Positions 1-6,226 of a stretch of 64,000 nt of DNA are shown here, piece by piece (within the stretch, counting starts at the first letter, position 1; every line of letters starts with the position of its first letter). Source of the DNA: Luteibacter rhizovicinus DSM 16549. Lineage in GTDB: Bacteria > Pseudomonadota > Gammaproteobacteria > Xanthomonadales > Rhodanobacteraceae. The translations under genes were made by a program, and so were the position numbers. The notes under the pieces are model-generated. The model was not told where the DNA came from. It worked only from the letters and a program-made list of their open reading frames with translations, and made no database searches. Location of the stretch: positions 3,500,001 through 3,564,000 of the forward strand of contig NZ_CP017480.1 of assembly GCF_001887595.1 (NCBI RefSeq), written 5' to 3'.

Positions 1-2
1 CC

Positions 3-416
3 CGTGACGAGCAGGCGGCCAACCAGGCCTATGCGAGCGGAAATATTCCGCAGGCGGCGAGTCTCTACGAATCCGTGGTCGCGGCCGCGCCTGAGGACCC
101 GGACGCATGGTTCCGCCTGGGCAATGCCCGCTTCCGCCTGCAGAAACTCGACGAGGCGGGGCAGGCCTACGAACGTGCGATCAAGCTCAGGCCCGACTAC
201 GCGCAGGCCCTATACAACCTCGGCGTCGTACGGCTGAAGCAGGCGCAGGCGGCCCTGGTCGCCAGCGCTCGCGCGAGCGAGCCCGGTGATGGCCTTCGCG
301 GAGACAGCGGCCGGATCGTGCAACGCCTCGCCAGGGTGGGCGACGACGTCGGAGCAAGAAATAAAGGGAACGGGGGCGCACCGCCGTTTATCGTGGAACC
401 CACCGACGAACGGTAG
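3..416 (+). CDS. TPR-repeat protein, C-terminal part (5' end outside window)
   Basis: The reading frame is open from the window edge, so only the last 137 residues are seen. They carry at least two tetratricopeptide repeats, the clearest being the stretch around DAWFRLGNARFRLQKLDEA followed by AYERAIKLRPDYAQALYNLG. TPR repeats are helical hairpins for protein-protein contact. The last 50 residues are not TPR-like and end in a polar tail. The TPR start lies off the left edge, so the GTG at 75 that could open this frame is not taken as the start. The partner and role cannot be told from this piece. Confidence 0.75.
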   Translation, partial: RDEQAANQAYASGNIPQAASLYESVVAAAPEDPDAWFRLGNARFRLQKLDEAGQAYERAIKLRPDYAQALYNLGVVRLKQAQAALVASARASEPGDGLRGDSGRIVQRLARVGDDVGARNKGNGGAPPFIVEPTDER

Positions 417-550
417 CGGGATATGACGGATTCGCGATTCAATCGAGACAAGGAATCGCACGGAAAAATCTACCTAGTGGTCTATGTTCAACGTGCAAAT
501 TCGGTAGTAGTTTGACTCCCAGGTTCCCCAAAGCCGATATCGAGGCTTTC

Positions 551-973
551 ATGAGTACTGAGCGGTCCGCGCCACGCGCGATCATTTTTGAAGACCATTC
601 CGGCCTCGCCGCAGCGCTGACGGACCTGCTTGTCGGGCGACTGGGTTACGACGTGGTGGCGTGCGCGGGGTGTATCGAGGAAGCCATCCGCGTTGCGCAT
701 GTGGAACGCTGCGATGTCGCCGTCGTCGACCTGGATCTGCAGGGCGTCATGGCGTATCCCGCGTTGGACGAACTGATCCGCCGTGGCGTGCCCTACGTGC
801 TCGCCACGGGGGCCATGCCGCTCGATATTCCTGTTCGCTATCTCGCACCTCTTGTGTGTAAACCCTACAGCGCACAACAGCTGGAGCAGGCCATCCGTGA
901 GGCATGCTGCCACGCAGCCGTGCATGCGACCGCACCGGCCAGCATCACCGTGTCGGTTGTCGGCCGGGCCTGA
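551..973 (+). CDS. Stand-alone response-regulator receiver domain protein
   Basis: This 140-aa protein is almost entirely one CheY-like receiver domain. The acidic pair is E14-D15, the phospho-acceptor is D60 in VAVVDLDLQG, the switch threonine is T86 and the conserved lysine is K104 in CKPY. No output domain follows, only a 30-residue Cys/His/Ala tail, so it probably acts by protein contact or as a phosphorelay intermediate. The ATG at 551 is chosen because GAGG lies 6 bases upstream and the domain begins there; an upstream TTG at 512 would add 13 unconserved residues. No kinase is adjacent, so its partner is unknown. Confidence 0.8.
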   Translation: MSTERSAPRAIIFEDHSGLAAALTDLLVGRLGYDVVACAGCIEEAIRVAHVERCDVAVVDLDLQGVMAYPALDELIRRGVPYVLATGAMPLDIPVRYLAPLVCKPYSAQQLEQAIREACCHAAVHATAPASITVSVVGRA

Positions 974-974
974 C

Positions 975-1508
975 TCAGGCCGCGGCCCCGCCGGCACGCA
1001 CGCGCAGCGTGTTGGCGACGTCTTTCACGCCGATGGTTTCCACCACCGCGTCCTCGGCCAGGTGCTTCATGTAACGCTCTGGCACGTCGCCGCCCAGTGT
1101 GACGACACCCCCGGATACATCGACCTCGATATGCGAGGCATCGATCGCGTCATGTAGCGTCAGTCGTTCGCAAACGTCCTCGCGGATGCGCTCGTCGGAA
1201 CGGACATAGCCCTGTGGCCCCGTCCCGCGGTGCCCGCCGGGATAGCCCGAAGCCGTCCAGCGGCGACTTTCGCCTGGCTGCGTCGAGGTGCCCTCGTCGC
1301 GGCCGAAATGGCGATGGCCCGGATGACGCCCCTCGTAGGCGTGGTGCCCGCCGAAGTCGCGATGGCCGGGATGATGCCCGGCGCCGGACTCGTGGCCCGC
1401 TTCGTACGGGCTGGACCCGAAGTCGCGCTGGTCGGGGAAGCGTCCCCGGTTGGCATACATGCTGCCGAACTCGTCGCCCGGCACGTTGCGTTCGTCAAAA
1501 CGGCCCAT
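975..1508 (-). CDS. BON-domain protein with His/Gly-rich N-terminal region
   Basis: This 177-aa protein has two parts. Residues 1-105 are low-complexity, rich in His, Gly, Asp and Arg, with repeated GH-P-GHR/HFG units. Residues 105-170 form a BON domain (DERIREDVCERLTLHDAIDASHIEVDVSGG, then VTLGGDVPERYMKHLAED). BON domains are linked to membrane or surface binding and osmotic stress. No signal peptide is visible. A GGGAG ribosome-binding site precedes the ATG. Its stop faces the receiver-protein gene one base away, and it is divergent from the PAS gene at 1669. The His-rich half could bind metal, but that is inference. Confidence 0.75.
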   Translation of the reverse strand: MGRFDERNVPGDEFGSMYANRGRFPDQRDFGSSPYEAGHESGAGHHPGHRDFGGHHAYEGRHPGHRHFGRDEGTSTQPGESRRWTASGYPGGHRGTGPQGYVRSDERIREDVCERLTLHDAIDASHIEVDVSGGVVTLGGDVPERYMKHLAEDAVVETIGVKDVANTLRVRAGGAAA

Positions 1509-1668
1509 GGTGCGGCTCCCGCGCGGTAAGAGTCCTCAGTGTTCGCTTTTTTCCATGCAGGGCGCGTGGACGCGACGTAGTTCCCTTGTGGCAGTCGGCG
1601 CTTTTGGCCACTATGGCCCACACATCGCCGGAAAGCGGCGATCCGCCAGACATCGTAACGGGGGTGAG

Positions 1669-2082
1669 ATGTCGCGTATCAGTTTCGATGAGCCGTGGAC
1701 CTTTGGCGGCCATCCCTGGCGCAGTCTCAAGGACACGTCCTTCGGCGTGATCGTTGCTGACGCGCAGGGCGACATCGTCCACCTCAACGAGCGTGCCGCG
1801 GAATTGCATGGCTGGGTCCGGCTGGCCGTGGGGCCGGAAGACTACAGCCGGATGTACAGCATCTTCACCGAAGAAGGCCGCCCGTACCCGTCCGAGGACC
1901 TGCCGCTCTCTCGTGCCGTCCGCAACGGGGAGACCAGCAAACACGCGCGCTGGGTGATTCGTCGCCCCGACGGCTCCCGGCAGACGATGCAGGGTTCGGC
2001 CTATCCCGTGGTCGACGCGGAAGGCGACCAGGTCGCTTCCGTCCTGGTCCACGACGCGATCAGCGGTCTGACACCGGGTTGA
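1669..2082 (+). CDS. PAS-domain protein, no output domain
   Basis: This 137-aa protein is a single PAS fold: SFGVIVADAQGDIVHLNERAAELHGW is the core, followed by a PAC-like segment (ARWVIRRPDGSRQTMQGSAYPVVDAEG). No kinase, GGDEF or HTH domain follows, so it is a lone sensor or adaptor module. The ATG at 1669 is preceded by GGGGGTGAG and matches the start of the fold; the open frame extends upstream to 1450 but that part looks non-coding. It could hand a signal to a kinase elsewhere. Ligand unknown. Confidence 0.7.
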   Translation: MSRISFDEPWTFGGHPWRSLKDTSFGVIVADAQGDIVHLNERAAELHGWVRLAVGPEDYSRMYSIFTEEGRPYPSEDLPLSRAVRNGETSKHARWVIRRPDGSRQTMQGSAYPVVDAEGDQVASVLVHDAISGLTPG

Positions 2083-2097
2083 TCGGCGGCGGGTTGA

Positions 2098-2796
2098 TCA
2101 GTGGGCTGGCTCGTTGCGGCTGGCGGCGCCGCAGGCCTGGCGAAGCCATTCGTTGACCACGACCAGGTCCGTCGCGATGCCGGCGCAAAGGCGGCGCAGT
2201 TCCGCCGAGGGTTGCTGCAGGTCGGGCACCATGATCGTCGGCAGGCCGGCGGCCACGGCCGAACGGACCCCTGCCTGGGAGTCTTCCAGCGCGAGACAGC
2301 AATTGGCGGGCTTGTTGAGGATGCGCGCCGCGCGCACGTACGGATCCGGGTAGGGTTTGCAGCGTTCGCAGTCCCCCGCTGCCACGAGGGCGTCGAAGCG
2401 GTCGCGCAGACCGAATGCCTCCAGGTGGTGGATGGCCGTGCCATGCGACGACGAGGTCGCGATGGCACGGGGCAGGCCGAATTCGTCGAGGGTGTCGAGC
2501 AGGGCGGTGACCCCGGGTTTGAGCCGGAGGTCGGTGTCGAACATGGCGTGGTAACGCTCCGAGGCACCGGTCCACACGGCATCCAGGTCGATTTCGTCAC
2601 CGACGTACTCCCGAAGCAGCATGCGGGCTGCATGCCCGTGCAGCCCAACCATGCGCTGGCATAGCGACAGGGGAATCTGGATGCCGAGGTCCGAGGCCGC
2701 GGCGAGCAGGGCGTCGCGGTACAGCGCTTCGGTGTCGAAGAGGACGCCATCGAGGTCGAAGACGATCGCCTGCGGTATCGCCGGAAAACGGACCAT
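2098..2796 (-). CDS. HAD-superfamily hydrolase, beta-phosphoglucomutase-like
   Basis: This 232-aa protein shows the HAD motifs in order: nucleophile region FDLDGVLFDTE (D14, D16), a cap domain of about 65 residues, ATSSSHG (motif II), the Lys of CKPYPDPY (motif III) and LEDSQAGVRSA (motif IV). The small alpha-helical cap puts it in the subfamily with beta-phosphoglucomutases and sugar-phosphate phosphatases; the substrate cannot be read. The ATG at 2796 has a strong GAGGGGGG upstream, which decides it over longer in-frame starts that run into the promoter region of the next gene. Confidence 0.8.
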   Translation of the reverse strand: MVRFPAIPQAIVFDLDGVLFDTEALYRDALLAAASDLGIQIPLSLCQRMVGLHGHAARMLLREYVGDEIDLDAVWTGASERYHAMFDTDLRLKPGVTALLDTLDEFGLPRAIATSSSHGTAIHHLEAFGLRDRFDALVAAGDCERCKPYPDPYVRAARILNKPANCCLALEDSQAGVRSAVAAGLPTIMVPDLQQPSAELRRLCAGIATDLVVVNEWLRQACGAASRNEPAH

Positions 2797-2974
2797 GCCA
2801 GCCCCCCTCGAAATCAGCGTTGCCGTGGTCGTATGCCCGGCTTCACGCCGAAAATAACGCGCTTTGTGGCAGTGCGCCATAGTCCGAATAGGTCGTTTCG
2901 GCAGCGGAATCGTTTGCGTTCGCAGGGCGCAGCGGCGACGCTTGCCGGATGTGCCAACCGGAAGCCCGTTACCC

Positions 2975-4012
2975 ATGAGAAAACGCAGGATGCTCGCCCG
3001 CACCGTCGCGGGAGCCGTCGCCGGTGTTCTGTTGTTTTTCTCCGGTGCCTGGGGAGCGATCGCCCTGTTCTACCAGCTTCCCGGCGCTGTCCCGTTACGC
3101 GCCAGCGGTGCCGTCGTGTGGAGCGTCGTCTATCTGGGTCTGGTGATCGCGCTGTTCGGCTGGCGCGCGTGGTGGGCCCCGATCGCCCTGGCCGTCGCCC
3201 TGGTCCTGCTGATCGGCTGGTGGACCACCATCCGGCCACGTAACGACCGGCTCTGGTCGGACGATGTGGCCCAGTTGCTATCGGGCGAGGTCCACGGATC
3301 GCATGTCACCCTGCGCAACGTACGCGACTTCGACTGGCGCAGCGACGACGATTACGACGCGCGCTGGGAGACCCGCGACTACGATCTCGATCATCTTGTT
3401 TCGGCGGACGCGATTCTCTCCTACTGGTCGAGCGAAGCGATCGCGCACGCCATGCTGTCGTTTGGCTTCGACGATGGCCGCCACGTGGTCTTTTCGATGG
3501 AGATCCGCCGCGAAAAGGGTGAGGCCTTCTCGGAGGTTGGCGGGTTCTTCAAGCAGTTCGAACTGGTGCTGATCGCCGCCGACGAGCATGACATCGTGCG
3601 CGTGCGGACCAATGTGCGCGGCGAGGACGACTACATTTTCCCGTTACGCATGCCGAACGAAGCGATGCGCTCGCTTTTCCTGTCCTACGTCAAGGCAGCC
3701 AACGAACTGGTCGAGCGGCCGCGCTTCTACAATACGGTGACCTCGAACTGCACGACGATCGTTTACCGCATGGCGCGACGCATCGACGACGGTCTTCCGT
3801 TCGACATCCGCCTGCTTCTGACTGGCTACCTGCCGGGGTACCTCAGGGATAACGGCGCGCTGGATCGACGGTTCTCGGTGGACGAATGGCGCCGGCTCGG
3901 ACGAATCACCGAGCGGGCGAGGGCGACGAAGCCGGGCGACGACTTCTCGGCGATCATCCGCGAGGGCGTGCCGCCGGCTCAGTCGCCGTCGTCGGGGGCT
4001 TCGACCTTGTAG
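2975..4012 (+). CDS. DUF4105 (Lnb-type) membrane protein
   Basis: This 345-aa protein has three hydrophobic helices in the first 90 residues (GAVAGVLLFFSGAWGAIALF, ASGAVVWSVVYLGLVIALFG, WAPIALAVALVLLIGWW). A DUF4105 domain follows, with FYNTVTSNCTTIVYRM as its Asn-Cys-Thr-Thr motif, which resembles a papain-like thiol active site. The soluble part is predicted periplasmic. Substrate and role are unknown, although the family contains envelope hydrolase-like proteins. ATG 2975 is chosen because the membrane segment begins there. The 3' end overlaps the convergent TraB/GumN gene by 34 bases. Confidence 0.8.
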   Translation: MRKRRMLARTVAGAVAGVLLFFSGAWGAIALFYQLPGAVPLRASGAVVWSVVYLGLVIALFGWRAWWAPIALAVALVLLIGWWTTIRPRNDRLWSDDVAQLLSGEVHGSHVTLRNVRDFDWRSDDDYDARWETRDYDLDHLVSADAILSYWSSEAIAHAMLSFGFDDGRHVVFSMEIRREKGEAFSEVGGFFKQFELVLIAADEHDIVRVRTNVRGEDDYIFPLRMPNEAMRSLFLSYVKAANELVERPRFYNTVTSNCTTIVYRMARRIDDGLPFDIRLLLTGYLPGYLRDNGALDRRFSVDEWRRLGRITERARATKPGDDFSAIIREGVPPAQSPSSGASTL

Positions 4013-5019
4013 CCCCGGGCCTTGAGCGCGGTCAGGTAGCCGTCGTCGCCGAGCAGGTCTTCGATCGGCACGATGGCGACGGCTTGCGTATCGTGGGCCA
4101 TGGCGTTGTCGACCACACCGAGCCAGGTGTCTCGGACGGCCTTCGGTATGTCGGTCAGGCCGATGCGCTGCGCCACGCCGCCGTCGGTAACGGCATCGAG
4201 GCAGGCTGCGCGCTGTTTGGCCGTGCGGTCGTCGCGAAGTGCGCCGATATCGCCGGTGGCCCAGGCATTGCCGCGACGGGTCATGTCGGCCAGTTGCGCA
4301 TCGATGTTTTCGACACTCAGGGTGAAGCACGAAAGGTCGTCCAGCGTCGAACGCTTGAACTCCTTTACCGCCTTGCGCGGATCGTCGACCAGCAAGGTGT
4401 ACTGCACCGGTGTCTGCTTGACGTTGTACTTCGTGGCGATGGCGACCACGGTGCGGGTGATCACACCGGCCTTGCCGAGGCCACTCTTCTTGACGGCGTT
4501 CTTGTACAGCTCCACGACGGCGAAGATGGGGCGGTAGCGCTCCACGGAACGGTCGTCACCGATGTAACGGGCCTTCACGGTCAGCCAGCGCGCGTAGACG
4601 TCCGCAGGCAGGGTGTCCTTGAGGGTCGCCCCGTCGGGTGCATTGCGGACGCCAATCAGCGTCGGCAGCAGGGCGAGCTTGCCGAAGAAGCCGACGTTGG
4701 GTTTGATGTCCACCTTCGGCGGAAGGATCAACTCGCTGGCATGGGCGAGGGCATCGTCGACCTCGTCCGCCTTCCAGGTCATGTTCTGCGGGATGGGCGC
4801 CAGGCTGCCGAGGATCAGCAACGTGTGCCCACCCTTGGTGACCTTCCACAAGCCCGGTCCGGGCTGCACGCCGCTGACCGTCACGGCTTCGAGCGTCGGG
4901 ACGCTGCTGGCAGGCGCCGGAACGGCGGCAGGCGGGGGAGTCGTCCGGGTCTGCGCGCCGGCCGCGCTGGCCAGACCGACGAAGAGGGGCAGGGCAAGGA
5001 AGAAGCGGGGCGTCGTCAT
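3979..5019 (-). CDS. TraB/GumN-family exported protein
   Basis: This 346-aa protein starts with a signal peptide (MTTPRFFLALPLFVGLASAAGAQ). The body fits the TraB/GumN (PF01963) family: LWKVTKGGHTLLILGSLAPIP near residue 60, then a long helical region with conserved acidic residues (ELILPPKVD). Family members include xanthan-cluster GumN and Tiki-like putative proteases; the reaction here is unproven. It probably acts in the periplasm. Its 3' end overlaps the DUF4105 gene tail to tail by 34 bases, so the two transcripts could form antisense pairs at their ends. Confidence 0.8.
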   Translation of the reverse strand: MTTPRFFLALPLFVGLASAAGAQTRTTPPPAAVPAPASSVPTLEAVTVSGVQPGPGLWKVTKGGHTLLILGSLAPIPQNMTWKADEVDDALAHASELILPPKVDIKPNVGFFGKLALLPTLIGVRNAPDGATLKDTLPADVYARWLTVKARYIGDDRSVERYRPIFAVVELYKNAVKKSGLGKAGVITRTVVAIATKYNVKQTPVQYTLLVDDPRKAVKEFKRSTLDDLSCFTLSVENIDAQLADMTRRGNAWATGDIGALRDDRTAKQRAACLDAVTDGGVAQRIGLTDIPKAVRDTWLGVVDNAMAHDTQAVAIVPIEDLLGDDGYLTALKARGYKVEAPDDGD

Positions 5020-5146
5020 CGGCGAAGTCTAGACGAACACGCCCACCGATCGCCTGCCATCGGTGATGCCCGCTGGCCTCGCGTTCACGTGTACAGCGCC
5101 TTTCATGGTGAGTCCGGCGTGAAGGAAATAGTGCGTGATCCTTCCA

Positions 5147-5175
5147 TTGTGGGTGCATTCGCGAACGGATAATCT
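5147..5175 (+). promoter_or_regulatory. Sigma-70-like promoter for the small gene at 5224
   Basis: TTGTGG at 5147-5152 and TAATCT at 5170-5175 are separated by exactly 17 bases. The predicted start point is about 5182, leaving a leader of roughly 40 bases before the ATG at 5224. Confidence 0.45.
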
Positions 5176-5223
5176 TTGCCATCCGCCGCGTCCGCTGTAA
5201 CAAACAGGGTTACCCACCGATTC

Positions 5224-5469
5224 ATGGCACTGGTGATCTACGACATTCCGTTCAGCCCCGACCTGGCAGGGCTATGGCACGTGCAGATGAATGGCGTGCC
5301 CATGGAAAATTTCGAAACGCGCGTGGGCGCTATCGCGTACGCCGTGCAGCAGTCCAAGCTGCTGGGCGTCCACAGCGGCCTGCAGGTGCTGGTCTCGGTC
5401 GAAGGCGCGGACGGTATCTGGCGCGAATTCGAGTCCAACGCCAAGCGTCCGGTGAGTGGCCTGCAATAG
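5224..5469 (+). CDS. Small hypothetical protein (81 aa)
   Basis: I do not recognise a named family. The protein is short and soluble (MALVIYDIPFSPDLAGLWHV at the start), with a mixed beta-alpha pattern: WHVQMNGVPMENFETRVGAIAYAVQQSKLL then LQVLVSVEGADGIWREFES. It reads like a small stand-alone alpha/beta domain that takes a word such as WHV and ends in a charged strand. The ATG at 5224 follows a visible -35/-10 pair. Codon use matches neighbouring genes, so it is probably real. It is followed in the same direction by two other small genes. Confidence 0.55.
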   Translation: MALVIYDIPFSPDLAGLWHVQMNGVPMENFETRVGAIAYAVQQSKLLGVHSGLQVLVSVEGADGIWREFESNAKRPVSGLQ

Positions 5470-5534
5470 CGCTGCACGTCACCTTGATGCGCGATGCATA
5501 GGATGGGGGGCAGAAAAGGAGGAACACCCCACTC

Positions 5535-5771
5535 ATGACGCATCGAAAAATCGGTTTCTTCGACGTGGAAGGTTCGTGCTATGTTGCCAAACCCGGGCGC
5601 TGGCGCGGCAAATACGTCATCAGCGAGGATGGCGACGAGATCGCCGAGAAGCTGTGCACCACCTTGCACGAAAATGAAGAGGACGCTTGTGCCGAAGGCC
5701 TGACCCTGGGCATCGCGGCGGCGCGCAAGCTGATGAAGGATCGCGAGGGCTTCGATCCGGGCGACGAGTAG
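5535..5771 (+). CDS. Small hypothetical acidic protein (78 aa)
   Basis: Unrecognised. The 78-aa product is soluble and acidic: an N-terminal beta part (KIGFFDVEGSCYVAKPGRWR, GKYVISEDGDEIAEKL) is followed by a helix containing ENEEDACAEGLTLGIAAARKLM. A purine-rich GGAGGAA lies about 10-15 bases upstream of the ATG, supporting real translation. It lies 65 bases after the previous small gene and 17 before the next. No membrane segment or signal peptide is present. Confidence 0.6.
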   Translation: MTHRKIGFFDVEGSCYVAKPGRWRGKYVISEDGDEIAEKLCTTLHENEEDACAEGLTLGIAAARKLMKDREGFDPGDE

Positions 5772-5776
5772 GCGGT

Positions 5777-5788
5777 TAGAATGCGGGG
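5777..5788 (+). promoter_or_regulatory. Putative -10 box directly before a start codon (leaderless)
   Basis: TAGAAT at 5777-5782 lies six bases before the ATG at 5789. If used as a -10 box, transcription would begin at the A of the start codon. There is no convincing -35 box and no proper Shine-Dalgarno, so this is a proposal only. Confidence 0.35.
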
Positions 5789-6031
5789 ATGACCGATCCC
5801 AACGACGCCTTCCGCGCCGACCTCGCAAAACTCGCCACGGCCATCATGCCCTTCGGCAAGTTCAAGGGCAGGGCCATAGCCGACCTTCCAGGAAACTACC
5901 TCGCGTGGTTTGCACGGGAAGGCTTCCCGCCGGGAGAGCTTGGCCGCCTCCTTGCGATCATGCTCGAACTGGATCACAACGGCCTGCGCCGCTTGCTCGA
6001 CCCCCTGCGCAAGGCCTCGAGCTCCCGTTGA
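5789..6031 (+). CDS. DUF3820-family small protein
   Basis: This 80-aa protein has the DUF3820 signature: IMPFGKFKGRAIADLPGNYLAWFAREGFPPGELGRLL, with the Gly-Lys-(Phe/Tyr)-Lys-Gly element followed by a Leu-Pro-Tyr/Asn-Leu-Trp motif. The family is common in gammaproteobacteria and its function is not established; related segments occur fused to nuclease domains, suggesting nucleic-acid binding. The length is close to the family norm. The start lacks a clear ribosome-binding site but has a TAGAAT box six bases upstream. Confidence 0.75.
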   Translation: MTDPNDAFRADLAKLATAIMPFGKFKGRAIADLPGNYLAWFAREGFPPGELGRLLAIMLELDHNGLRRLLDPLRKASSSR

Positions 6032-6226
6032 TCGTCCGCATGGCACGTGCATAGCGCGTGCCAGAACAGGCCCTTTTCAGGGTGTGCAAGTTATTCCGAA
6101 TGGCCGATGGTGCACGACGTTTACACGGCGTAAGTTTTCCTTGCGTCCCTGTGAATCTCTCGTTGCGTTCTCATTCGCAGGGTCGCCAGGTCCCAGCCAA
6201 ACTCCCCTAAGGCCCGGAGACTCACA

